A stretch of 47,357 nt of DNA from Maribacter sp. (GTDB lineage Bacteria; Bacteroidota; Bacteroidia; Flavobacteriales; Flavobacteriaceae), in the NCBI GenBank assembly GCA_024643345.1, contig JAHENB010000014.1:1-47357 (forward strand). The letters are read 5' to 3'. The notes under the pieces are model-generated. The model searched no databases. It saw nothing but the letters and a program-made list of their open reading frames with translations, and had not been told where the DNA came from. This document shows positions 16,509 to 23,777 of the stretch, in pieces. The first letter of the stretch is position 1. Each line of letters starts with the position of its first letter. Position numbers and translations under genes: made by a program.

Positions 16509-16814
16509 ATGGAAACATTAGAAAAGAACATCTGTCAGAGTTGCGGCATGCCGATGCTACAACTTGCCGATTTTGGCTGGAACGGCGACGGCAGCATCAA
16601 TACTGAATATTGCCAATATTGCTATAAAAATGGGGCATTTACAGATGGGGATATTACCTTGGAAGAGAAAATCTCCAAGAATATAGCCATGGCCCAAAAG
16701 ATGGGCATGTCAAGGGCATCGGCCACCGATTTGGCTGTGACCACGCTTCCAAATTTAAAGCGATGGGGCAAAAAAAAAGAACAGAGGAAGTCGGGGAGTA
16801 GGATTAAAAAGTAG
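16509..16814 (+). CDS. zinc-ribbon domain protein
   Basis: A 101-residue protein with two CxxC knuckles, Cys9-x2-Cys12 (CQSCGMPM) and Cys35-x2-Cys38 (CQYCYKNG), spaced as in the putative zinc-ribbon family annotated for small stand-alone bacterial proteins. A helical C-terminal half (KISKNIAMAQKMGMS) and a Lys/Arg-rich tail (from 88) suggest nucleic-acid or protein contact. It is cytoplasmic. It is transcribed alone from the operator at 16420. The exact role is not known. The 227 bp between its stop and the next gene hold no recognisable signal. Confidence 0.85.
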   Translation: METLEKNICQSCGMPMLQLADFGWNGDGSINTEYCQYCYKNGAFTDGDITLEEKISKNIAMAQKMGMSRASATDLAVTTLPNLKRWGKKKEQRKSGSRIKK

Positions 16815-17041
16815 CCATGTAAACTGCTACCTATGACGAGCAAAGACCAGGACGCTTTTCGCTCGAGCAGCGAATTGGGGCATTAAGGGTATGGCCATAG
16901 CTCCCAAATGAAGAAGTAACCATTCTTTAGGGGTAAAATGGGAGAGGCATTTTCTCCAACTGATGATGTTGGGTTCCCTGTAAAAAGCCTTATTTCGTAT
17001 GGAAATCAAAGCGTATTCGGTGACAATCGGACATTATTTTA

Positions 17042-17551
17042 TTACTGGTTCTGACTCACCGTGACCGTACCATTGCCATCGCCCAATAACAGCATGACCG
17101 ATAAGTCATCTTTCTCGGCCGCAAGTTGACCTCCGGTTCCTGCCACCGTTGTAAAACTTATGGTGAACCCGGCATTTTCCAGTTGTTTTTTATAATTTTC
17201 CAAGGCCTTGTTCGGTACCTCTTCGAACATGATCATCCAATTATTGGCATCTTCCATGGCCTGCGTCGTAGCGCCCATTATTTTGCCCTCTTTGAATTCC
17301 GGGACACTATTGGGAACATCATTGGGCCAGCTACGAACGTTGGCATCGGTGGTAAAGGTGCCTTCCTCGGTCTCAATGACCATCTTCTGGTCATCAATAT
17401 CTACTTTGGCATCCCCGCCGATCGACTCTTCGATCATTTTTTCACTGGTTTTCTCGGCTGCCTGTTTGCACCCGTTTAACGGAAGCACTAGCGCAACTGC
17501 AATGAATAAAATGATTGATCTAAATACGTTTGAAATTTTTTGGGTTTCCAT
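17042..17551 (-). CDS. small lipoprotein of unknown function
   Basis: A 169-residue protein. The start is taken at 17551 (METQKISNVF) because the expected transcript start is near 17605 and a lipoprotein signal begins there: hydrophobic 10-25 followed by LPLNGC, lipidated Cys about residue 27. The mature part has an acidic beginning (EKTSEKMIEES, DAKVDIDD), then WMIMFEEVPNKALENYKKQLENAGF and a Gly-rich end. The pattern of a short beta segment, WMIMF, and helix KALENYKKQLENAGF recurs in small periplasmic sensor-type domains, but I cannot name a family. It is the only gene of its unit, with the operator at 17643. Confidence 0.65.
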   Translation of the reverse strand: METQKISNVFRSIILFIAVALVLPLNGCKQAAEKTSEKMIEESIGGDAKVDIDDQKMVIETEEGTFTTDANVRSWPNDVPNSVPEFKEGKIMGATTQAMEDANNWMIMFEEVPNKALENYKKQLENAGFTISFTTVAGTGGQLAAEKDDLSVMLLLGDGNGTVTVSQNQ

Positions 17552-17642
17552 AGGTGCTTGAATAAAAATGTTCTTTATTCCTAGTTTGTAATCAGTTTTC
17601 AATTTCCTGATTAAAAGTAACGAATTTTGAGATGCGACATAA

Positions 17643-17654
17643 TGACCCAAGTCA
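17643..17654 (-). promoter_or_regulatory. TGAC-CCAA-GTCA operator of the lipoprotein gene
   Basis: Centre 17648.5, inside ATGACCCAAGTCAT. TACTTTTA starts at 17619 on the minus strand, at the regulon spacing. The rest of the 331-bp gene-free stretch 17552-17882 shows nothing I can support. Confidence 0.82.
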
Positions 17655-17882
17655 TCAGTTTCGAAAGTTATTTGAAAGCAAGGGAGTGGGTATCATACAG
17701 CCGACTGTGGCAACAAATCGTAGGGACGACCAAGGATTGAAATGACCAATAAAGCGTTAGAAAATATATCGATCTTAATAGTCCAAAACTACCATTGCAC
17801 CTACACACAAGAGCATTGGAAAAATCAAAATTGCGTTGTCCCTTATGGGCCATATATAATTATGGAAGCTGGTGAGCCGAGA

Positions 17883-18560
17883 TCATTTCATTAGGTATTC
17901 AGCATATTTTTGCATTCCTGCGTTGACCATGCCGATGGCTGCCCTGCTGGTCGTGGTGGCACCGGAGATGCCATCGACCACCTGCATGCCCTCCACCAAA
18001 ATTTGCCCGGTTTGCGCAAGGCCATAGGTATTGGCTTTTACATTTAATTTGGCATCCATAAATTGATTCTTAAAACTTGACGCGCTGATACCGGCACCAT
18101 AGCCCTCGGATTCCGATCGATGGTCAAATTCAATTTTTTTGATTTTTTGGGTCGATAGGTCCACCAATACTTTGGCCCATATCGGACCAGCAAATCCATT
18201 GCCGCTTACCAAAAGAATAGTATTGCCACTTTCCCGTAACTCGAAAATTGGGAGTTCCGCGCCACTGCCGTTCTTTATGATAAGCTGGTAGAGCTTGAGA
18301 TAGGTGTCATAGTCAATGGTTTCGATGTCGCCAATGCCATTGATTTTCTTGAAATGGACCATCTGATCCGCGGCAATAACATCGGGGATGTCAAGACCTG
18401 CAAATTGGCCAAGGTCCTTTATGATCGCAGGCAAAGGTGCTTTGACCGCGACTTCCGTGTCATTATCCGTTGTCTTGGACTGTTGATCCGGAGTTGCTTT
18501 TTGTTTGCAACCCCAAAAAAGGGTTAAAAGGATGAAGAGCAGCTGATAAATAGTTTTCAT
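17883..18560 (-). CDS. FMN-binding lipoprotein (RnfG/NqrC-like domain)
   Basis: A 225-residue lipoprotein: signal 1-18 ending LFWGCK (Cys18), a polar linker, then an FMN-binding domain from about 60. The flavinylation motif DGISGATTTS (196-205) is the S/T-G-A-T-x-T sequence in which Thr accepts FMN by a phosphoester, as in NqrC, RnfG and extracellular flavin-transfer proteins. It should therefore carry covalent flavin outside the cytoplasmic membrane and pass electrons; an ApbE-type transferase would be needed and is not in the window. It is the third gene of the WG-SDR-FMN unit (41-bp gap from the SDR gene), controlled by the operator at 20086. Confidence 0.85.
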   Translation of the reverse strand: MKTIYQLLFILLTLFWGCKQKATPDQQSKTTDNDTEVAVKAPLPAIIKDLGQFAGLDIPDVIAADQMVHFKKINGIGDIETIDYDTYLKLYQLIIKNGSGAELPIFELRESGNTILLVSGNGFAGPIWAKVLVDLSTQKIKKIEFDHRSESEGYGAGISASSFKNQFMDAKLNVKANTYGLAQTGQILVEGMQVVDGISGATTTSRAAIGMVNAGMQKYAEYLMK

Positions 18561-18601
18561 GATTTCTCTTATTATTTTTTTTTACGGAATAACGATTGCT
18601 C

Positions 18602-19363
18602 TTAATTGCCAATCATTCCGCCATCGATAACATGCGTATCGCCGGTGATATAGCGGCTATCATCGGAGGCCAAAAAGAGTGCCAATTGTGCAACTTCTTC
18701 GGCTGTGGCATATCGCCTGAAAGGGATGCTCGATTCAAACCCTTTATGTACTTCCTCCGCTTTTTCCGGAGACATATCCACTTCAATTCGTTGCATCATT
18801 TTAGTGGCCACAGGTCCGGGATGGATGCTGTTTACCCTTATTCCGGTTTTGGCGAATTCGAGCGCTGCCGTTCTCATGATTCCTAAGGCCCCATGTTTGC
18901 TCGCAACATAGGCGCCCAAGCCCGGAAATCCCTTTAATCCGGCTACCGAGGAAGTGATGATCACACTTCCGCCTTCGGTCATTTTTGGGATTACGTACTG
19001 GCAGCCCAACCAAACCCCTTTTAAATTGACCGCTATGACCCTGTCAAAAATTTCTTCCGGATATTCCGCAATCGACTTTGCGGTGCCTTCTATCCCGGCA
19101 TTGTTAAAAAAAACATCAATGCGGTCAAAGGTCCTCAATGCCTGTTGAACATAGTTCTTAACGTCGATCGACTTGGAGACATCGGCCGTACAAAATGCAA
19201 CATTGGGGCTATTCAGTTCTTTTGCTGTTTCCTGTAGTTCCTTTTCCTGGTTGTCGACCAAAAATACTTTGGCCCCTTCCGATAGAAACAGCTGGGCCGT
19301 GGCCTTGCCTATTCCCGCGGCACCACCTGTGATCACCGCTACTTTATTGGTCAATCTTTTCAT
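18602..19363 (-). CDS. short-chain dehydrogenase/reductase
   Basis: A 253-residue classical SDR. The cofactor motif TGGAAGIGKA (11-20), Asp after strand beta-2 (LVDNQ, favouring NAD), NNAG (88-91 region), catalytic Ser in ITSSVAG and Tyr-x3-Lys in YVASKHG are all intact. The C-terminus ITGDTHVIDGGMIGN is typical. Substrate cannot be read from the sequence; members oxidise alcohols such as sugars, hydroxyacids or steroids. It is preceded by the WG-repeat gene (12-bp gap) and followed by the FMN-binding lipoprotein gene in one transcription unit. Confidence 0.9.
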   Translation of the reverse strand: MKRLTNKVAVITGGAAGIGKATAQLFLSEGAKVFLVDNQEKELQETAKELNSPNVAFCTADVSKSIDVKNYVQQALRTFDRIDVFFNNAGIEGTAKSIAEYPEEIFDRVIAVNLKGVWLGCQYVIPKMTEGGSVIITSSVAGLKGFPGLGAYVASKHGALGIMRTAALEFAKTGIRVNSIHPGPVATKMMQRIEVDMSPEKAEEVHKGFESSIPFRRYATAEEVAQLALFLASDDSRYITGDTHVIDGGMIGN

Positions 19364-19375
19364 AGGGAAGTAAGT

Positions 19376-20032
19376 TTAAAATTTTATTTGATTTATTTGC
19401 CAATGGTTGTCAGCAGTCTTCATGGCCAGTAAGTTCGGACTCAACATTTTTGAATTGAGAGGGGGGAGTTGGTATCTTTTTTTAGCCATTTGGATATTCG
19501 ACCGTTCTGCAAGAGGCATCATGATTTCCCCTTTCGTATTGATCACGACTTCGGTGAAACTATAATCGAATATATTTAACTTAAAATCATTTTGTCCCCT
19601 AAATGTTTTTTTTACAAAGATACCGACCGCATACCCTTGATCGAAAGGGCTAAGGTTGATATATTCGGTTGCGATCACCAATTTTCCGGAAGTGTCGATA
19701 AATCCGTAATAGGGAATGTCTTCCTCTTTCAATTCCTTTATCATGCACATGCCTTCCTTGAATTCGGGATATCCCACTCCAGTGACATCCGATGCCTTTG
19801 GGTCAGGATTTCGGTTCGATACCAGATCACTCCTGAAATCAATTACGATTTGGCCCGCTTCATTGATGAAACCCCATTGATTACCTTTTCTTACGGCGGC
19901 CAAACCTTCGCTGAAAGGCGCTACCTCATCCAGGCCATCGATGGTTGTCTTTAAAAAGTCAGTCGTTTGTTGAGAAATGGCCAAAAAAGGACATATCATG
20001 AGGAGGGTCAATAACGGATAGATACGTTTCAT
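19376..20032 (-). CDS. WG-repeat protein, probably exported
   Basis: A 218-residue protein with an N-terminal signal peptide (MKRIYPLLTLLMICPFLAISQ, cleavage about 20). The body has WG (KWG-repeat) beta units: VAPFSEGLAAVRKGNQWGFINEAG near 36-60, YGFIDTSGKLVIATEYINLSPFDQGYAVGI near 112-140, and a third degenerate one. WG repeats form beta-propeller-like or solenoid structures for binding. With 218 residues it is short for this family. It is the first gene of the WG-SDR-FMN unit; operator at 20086-20097, -7 TATTTTAA at 20062-20055. Confidence 0.8.
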   Translation of the reverse strand: MKRIYPLLTLLMICPFLAISQQTTDFLKTTIDGLDEVAPFSEGLAAVRKGNQWGFINEAGQIVIDFRSDLVSNRNPDPKASDVTGVGYPEFKEGMCMIKELKEEDIPYYGFIDTSGKLVIATEYINLSPFDQGYAVGIFVKKTFRGQNDFKLNIFDYSFTEVVINTKGEIMMPLAERSNIQMAKKRYQLPPLNSKMLSPNLLAMKTADNHWQINQIKF

Positions 20033-20085
20033 GGGTTCATTTTTTTAGTTGAAGTTAAAATAGGTGACTGATCCGGTTTCCAAAA

Positions 20086-20097
20086 TGATTTTCATCA
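20086..20097 (-). promoter_or_regulatory. TGAT-TTTC-ATCA operator of the WG-SDR-FMN operon
   Basis: Centre 20091.5. TATTTTAA begins at 20062 on the minus strand, the regulon spacing. The expected start is near 20048, 16 nt before the ATG at 20032. Confidence 0.75.
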
Positions 20098-20171
20098 CTC
20101 CAACTATGGTTATGAAGCAATAGCATTTAAAAATTCGGTATTGGACCCCTTGTTGTTTAGTGGTAAATCAC

Positions 20172-20624
20172 CTAAAACATTAAATTGGAGTAGATCATAC
20201 TTTTCAAATCCTTGGGAAGTCCGTCACGGATATCTTCCATTTCTCCCAAAGAAATATATTTTCTTAAATAGATAAAGGTCGTATCTATATACTGCTCCGC
20301 AACCTCATCGCTATATTCGAAATCATTGACCGCTGCAGGGCCATCGTGTTGGCGCACCAGATCGATGAATTCTGCCATATGCTTGATCTTTGGTTTTTCC
20401 TTTCTGAGGTTCCATCCGTTCACGTATACCGCTTTCAGGAACATTGGCAACTGGGCAGTAAGTTGCAGTGATTCCTCTGGCGGAATGATATCCCGCAGTG
20501 CATGCAGGATGGCACTAAGTATCCTTCCGGCCTTGTCGGTATCGGTTCCGAGGTTCATTTCTTTGGTATAATCCTTTAAAAAGGTATTTCCATCTTTCGC
20601 ATATTCGTTAAAATTAAGACCCAT
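20172..20624 (-). CDS. DUF2267 domain protein
   Basis: A 150-residue protein with the DUF2267 signature: an N-terminal FLKDYTKEM segment, DTDKAGRILSAILHALRDIIPPEESLQLTAQLP (the conserved A-x3-L-x3-L-x3-L-x3-E-x6-QLP pattern), then MLFLKAVYVNGW-like and EYIDTTFIYLRKYIS. I used the start at 20624 (MGLNFNEYAK); the expected transcript start is near 20641, so 20660 would be upstream of it. The role of DUF2267 is unknown; genes of this family often appear with stress or phage-shock loci. It shares an operator with the divergent hibernation-factor gene. Confidence 0.82.
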   Translation of the reverse strand: MGLNFNEYAKDGNTFLKDYTKEMNLGTDTDKAGRILSAILHALRDIIPPEESLQLTAQLPMFLKAVYVNGWNLRKEKPKIKHMAEFIDLVRQHDGPAAVNDFEYSDEVAEQYIDTTFIYLRKYISLGEMEDIRDGLPKDLKSMIYSNLMF

Positions 20625-20678
20625 GATCGATTTTTTTAAATGAGCCCTAAAGATGGCCATGATTTGGCAAAGGCCAAA

Positions 20679-20690
20679 TGATTTAGGTCA
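20679..20690. promoter_or_regulatory. shared divergent TGAT-TTAG-GTCA operator (DUF2267 / hibernation factor)
   Basis: Centre 20684.5. Plus strand: perfect -7 TATTTTTG at 20714-20721. Minus strand: CATCTTTA from 20655. Both at 29.5 nt. The plus-strand start near 20728 leaves only a short leader for the hibernation factor. Confidence 0.85.
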
Positions 20691-20741
20691 TATTTAGGCC
20701 GGAAAAACTCCGTTATTTTTGAAAAAAACTAATTGAAAAGC

Positions 20742-21044
20742 ATGAAGGTCCAGATACAGTTTATCAAGATGCCGACCAACGATTCCTTAAGTGATATGGT
20801 CATTCAAAATCTAAACAAGGTGGCACATAAATACCCCTTTATAATAAGGGGAGAAGTAATCTTTAAAGAGGAAAACGATCCTAGCGATATCGGCAAGATC
20901 TGCGAAATTCGATTGAGTGCTCCAGGGCCGAGGCTATTTGCCAAATCCAACGAAAGTAGCTTTGAGAAGGCCGCATTGGAGACCATAGGCGATTTGGAAC
21001 GACAATTGGAAAAGCGCAAGGGAATTTTAAAAAGGCACCACTAA
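20742..21044 (+). CDS. HPF/RaiA-family ribosome hibernation factor
   Basis: A 100-residue protein (start MKVQIQFIKM at 20742; an ATG at 20733 is nine bases upstream) matching the short HPF/RaiA (sigma-54 modulation) family: beta strand VQIQFIKMP, helix SLSDMVIQNLNKVAHKYP, strands GEVIFKEENDP and KICEIRLSAPG, and helix SSFEKAALETIGDLERQLEKRKG ending in a basic tail. Such proteins sit in the mRNA/tRNA channel of the small ribosomal subunit and silence ribosomes in stationary or anaerobic cells. There is no long C-terminal dimerisation domain. It lies 13 bp before a USP gene and is co-transcribed from a perfect -7 box with the operator at 20679. Confidence 0.85.
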   Translation: MKVQIQFIKMPTNDSLSDMVIQNLNKVAHKYPFIIRGEVIFKEENDPSDIGKICEIRLSAPGPRLFAKSNESSFEKAALETIGDLERQLEKRKGILKRHH

Positions 21045-21057
21045 ATCAGCTCTTAAA

Positions 21058-21900
21058 ATGGATATCAAAAGGATACTGGTCCCCGTTGATTTTTCCGAAC
21101 ATTCTTCTTATGCCTTGGAAGTTGCGGCCCAATTGGCAAAACAGTACGGGGCCGAACTTTTGGTACTTCATATGTTGGGTTTGTCCGAATCGGCATATGA
21201 CATGGATGAAACGTCGGGAATGGCCGAGGCCAGGTATTACATGAAAATTGCCAAAAAGAGGTTCAACGAATTTTTGGACAAAGATTACCTAAAGGGGATT
21301 TCTGTGGATCAAATGGTGCAGAACTACAAAATTTTCAGTGAATTGAACCAAGTGGCCGAGGAACAAGAAATTGATTTGATCGTGATGGGTTCGCACGGCA
21401 CCAGTGTCATGGGGGGATTTTTTGTGGGATCCAATACCGAAAAGGTCATTCGCTCCGCTGAGGTACCGGTATTGGTGATCAAAAAGCAAACACCAAACTT
21501 TGGCATCAGGCAAGTCGTGTTTGCTTGTGATTTTAATTTAGAAAATGAAGGGGCCTATCTCAAGGCCACGAAACTGTTCCATAGATTGGGTGTAAAGGTG
21601 CACCTGCTTTATGTGAACCTGCCCAATACCCAATTCAAGAGCACCATGGAAATCGAGGAAAAAATGGCCAATTTCCTATTTATGGTGCACGATGGGAAAC
21701 CAGTTTTGGATGAAACGCCCGTTTGTGTGTGCGATCATACCATCGAAATGGGAATATATCGCTACTGTAAAAAGGTCAATGCCGATCTGCTTGCCATTCC
21801 TACCCATGGACGGCAGGGGATTTCACATTTTTTTAGACAAAGTTTGGCAGAGGATATCGCCAATCATATCGATCTCCCCGTAATGACCTTTAGGATATGA
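21058..21900 (+). CDS. tandem universal stress protein (USP)
   Basis: A 280-residue protein with two UspA domains. Domain 1 (1-145) starts IKRILVPVDFSEHSSYALEVA and has the ATP-loop GSHGTSVMGGFFVGSNTEKV (G-x2-G-x9-G-S/T). Domain 2 (150-280) keeps a recognisable end, AIPTHGRQGISHFFRQSLAEDIANHIDLPVMTF. It differs from the other eight USPs of the window: an ordinary G-x2-G region remains in domain 2 and the family-specific KHxF-LE-L tail is absent, so it belongs to another subgroup. It is co-transcribed with the hibernation factor. USPs bind ATP and act in dormancy and stress survival, mostly by unknown means. Confidence 0.9.
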   Translation: MDIKRILVPVDFSEHSSYALEVAAQLAKQYGAELLVLHMLGLSESAYDMDETSGMAEARYYMKIAKKRFNEFLDKDYLKGISVDQMVQNYKIFSELNQVAEEQEIDLIVMGSHGTSVMGGFFVGSNTEKVIRSAEVPVLVIKKQTPNFGIRQVVFACDFNLENEGAYLKATKLFHRLGVKVHLLYVNLPNTQFKSTMEIEEKMANFLFMVHDGKPVLDETPVCVCDHTIEMGIYRYCKKVNADLLAIPTHGRQGISHFFRQSLAEDIANHIDLPVMTFRI

Positions 21901-21932
21901 TTGCTATTGGAACACAGAATTTGGATCGGTTC

Positions 21933-22631
21933 TCAGAGAAGATGCAGGGCAATATCCACCATATCCCTAAAAGTACTTTCCCTTTCGTCGGCTGAGGATC
22001 GTTCCCCGGTGACCAAAGAGTCTGAAATGGTAAGTATGGCAAGGGCCCGTATATTATATTTGGCAGCGATGGTATAGAGGCCGGAGGCTTCCATCTCCAC
22101 GCAGAGCACGCCAAATTTGGCCCATAATTTATAGTCTTCCGGATCATCGGTATAGAATTCATCGGATGAAAGAACATTGCCGGCCTTTATGGCAATGCCC
22201 TTTTCCTTGGCATATGAAGCGGCCTTCAGCAAGAGCTCAAAGTTGGCGGTAGGGGCGTAATCGGCATTGATGAAACGGGAATTATTGATGCCGGAAGTAG
22301 TAGAGGCCGCCATGGCCAAAACAATATCCCTGATCTTCACCTCTTTTTGATAGGAACCTGCCGTACCTACCCTAATGATGTTCTTCACGCCATAGTCGTT
22401 GATCAGTTCATGGTAATAGATCATTGCAGACGGAATTCCCATTCCACTACCTTGTACCGACACTGGCTTCCCATGGTAGGTGCCCGTATAGCCCAACATG
22501 CCCCGTACATCGTTATAGCAATGTGCATCTTTAAGAAAGGTCTCGGCAATCCACTTGGCGCGCATGGGATCCCCTGGCATAAGCACGGTTTGTGCAATCT
22601 CTCCTTTTTTGGCTTCGATGTGTGTGCTCAT
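21933..22631 (-). CDS. deoD: purine-nucleoside phosphorylase (DeoD type)
   Basis: A 232-residue hexameric-type purine-nucleoside phosphorylase. The N-terminus STHIEAKKGEIAQTVLMPGDPMRA with phosphate-binding GDP and Arg, RVGTAGSYQ, ECEMEASG-like VCVEMEASGLY (ribose and base contacts) and the C-terminal ISDS are present. It splits purine (deoxy)nucleosides with phosphate to base and (deoxy)ribose 1-phosphate. It is the last gene of a TerB-like/deoC/deoD operon (7-bp gap from deoC). Together with DeoC it can turn deoxynucleosides into glyceraldehyde 3-phosphate and acetaldehyde, which is useful for fermentation when oxygen is low. Confidence 0.93.
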   Translation of the reverse strand: MSTHIEAKKGEIAQTVLMPGDPMRAKWIAETFLKDAHCYNDVRGMLGYTGTYHGKPVSVQGSGMGIPSAMIYYHELINDYGVKNIIRVGTAGSYQKEVKIRDIVLAMAASTTSGINNSRFINADYAPTANFELLLKAASYAKEKGIAIKAGNVLSSDEFYTDDPEDYKLWAKFGVLCVEMEASGLYTIAAKYNIRALAILTISDSLVTGERSSADERESTFRDMVDIALHLL

Positions 22632-22638
22632 AGATTTC

Positions 22639-23286
22639 TTAATTAAGGGCAGCCAACATAGCGGCCCCTGAGGAGGTCCCGATGCGCGAAGCGCCCATGC
22701 TCAGATATTTTTTAGCGGTCGCGGCATCTTTGATTCCTCCTGACGCTTTAATTCCGATGGCATCCCCGACCCATTGTTTTATCAAGGCAACATCTTCTAA
22801 AGTGGCCCCTAACGGACCGAAACCCGTTGAGGTCTTCACAAAATCGGCTCCGGCTCCTATGGCCATTTCACAGGCCAATCGTTTCTCATTCCTATCCAAA
22901 TAACAGGTTTCTAGGATTACCTTGAGCACTTTATCCCCAATGGTTTTTTTTACCTGTGCGATTTCGGCCCCGACCAAACCATAATCCCCCGATTTCATCC
23001 ATCCGATGTTCATCACCATATCAATTTCATCCGCTCCTAGTTCAATGCCCAACCGGGCCTCAAAACACTTGGTTTCGGTTAAATGGGCGCCGGTCGGAAA
23101 ACCCGCAACCGTGACCAGTTTCACCCCGGTGCCATATAGTGCTTCTTTACAGGTTTCCAAATGGCACCCATGGACGCATACGGCATAAAGGTGATATGTT
23201 TTAGCCTCTTCGCACAATTTTTCTATTTCAAGTATGGAGGCATCGGGCTTGAGAAGGGTATGGTCTATGTAGTTTTCCAACAGCAT
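22639..23286 (-). CDS. deoC: deoxyribose-phosphate aldolase
   Basis: A 215-residue TIM-barrel DeoC. NYIDHTLLKPDAS (5-17), the acid-base region DEIDMVMNIGWMKSGD, the Schiff-base Lys in FVKTSTGFGP (about residue 151) and the second Lys in IKASGGIKDA are all intact. It cleaves 2-deoxyribose 5-phosphate to glyceraldehyde 3-phosphate and acetaldehyde. The start overlaps the stop of the TerB-like gene by 1 bp and deoD follows after 7 bp, so the three genes form a tight operon under the operator at 23743. A phosphopentomutase, needed to connect DeoD and DeoC, is not in this operon. Confidence 0.94.
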   Translation of the reverse strand: MLLENYIDHTLLKPDASILEIEKLCEEAKTYHLYAVCVHGCHLETCKEALYGTGVKLVTVAGFPTGAHLTETKCFEARLGIELGADEIDMVMNIGWMKSGDYGLVGAEIAQVKKTIGDKVLKVILETCYLDRNEKRLACEMAIGAGADFVKTSTGFGPLGATLEDVALIKQWVGDAIGIKASGGIKDAATAKKYLSMGASRIGTSSGAAMLAALN

Positions 23287-23690
23287 TATTTCAACAGAAG
23301 CCCCAACTTACCAAGTAAGACCAGTTCGGCCTTGTTTTTTCCTGAGAAGGCGGAGGCAACGGCATTCGCTGAAGTCATGATAAGATCTTTGAGGTCTTCC
23401 GTAAAAATACTTGAATGCTCTTTGTAAAATTTCGCGAAGGCATTAAAGCAGGGATCGCTTTTCTTTTCATATTCCAAGAGCCAATCAAAGACAGATTCGA
23501 TTTGATAGGCCGCATCGGTACCATAGCGGTCTTCGAGAGCATCTACATCAAGCCATTTTTCACGTACGACTTCTTTGAGGCGATCTAATTCTTTAATATG
23601 GACCGAATGATCTGCATTGGCGATGGAATAGAACAATTTTCCCAGATTTTGATAGAGTTGGTGGCCAATTATTTGCGAATTTGTCATCAT
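23286..23690 (-). CDS. TerB-like helical protein
   Basis: A 134-residue all-helical protein: NLGKLFYSIANADHSVHIKELDRLKEVV resembles the opening of TerB/DjlA-like acidic metal-binding domains, in which an A-D-x3-x-E pattern (here ANADHSVHIKELD) forms the metal site. It is first in the operon with deoC and deoD (1-bp overlap with deoC). Its function is not known; TerB proteins are associated with stress and metal or tellurite tolerance. The promoter is the strongest in this block: a perfect -7 TAGATTTG at 23719-23712 with the operator at 23743-23754. Confidence 0.65.
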   Translation of the reverse strand: MMTNSQIIGHQLYQNLGKLFYSIANADHSVHIKELDRLKEVVREKWLDVDALEDRYGTDAAYQIESVFDWLLEYEKKSDPCFNAFAKFYKEHSSIFTEDLKDLIMTSANAVASAFSGKNKAELVLLGKLGLLLK

Positions 23691-23742
23691 AATTCAATGT
23701 TAAGAAGATATCAAATCTAACTTTAAAATGATTTTCTGGATA

Positions 23743-23754
23743 TGATAAATGTCA
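23743..23754 (-). promoter_or_regulatory. TGAT-AAAT-GTCA operator of the TerB-deoC-deoD operon
   Basis: Centre 23748.5. A perfect TAGATTTG begins at 23719 on the minus strand at the regulon spacing. On the plus side the same distance falls on the kinase start codon (23778), so it cannot drive the histidine kinase gene in the same way. Confidence 0.85.
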
Positions 23755-23777
23755 GTTATAAAAGCTAATTTTGAAAC

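Noticed and set aside
16811-16830. GTAGC/GCTAC hairpin after the zinc-ribbon gene as a terminator
   Set aside because: Five-base stem with a ten-base loop and no T-run behind it; too weak to claim.
17668-17853. A 61-codon minus-strand frame in the gap between the lipoprotein and FMN-binding genes
   Set aside because: Low-complexity product rich in Cys/Ser/Phe without family features, no promoter and it ends close to the next gene without relation.
23766-23773. Perfect TAATTTTG five bases before the histidine kinase start codon
   Set aside because: A transcript start 7 nt downstream would lie inside the first codons, and no TGAY repeat lies 23 nt upstream, so this is probably chance.
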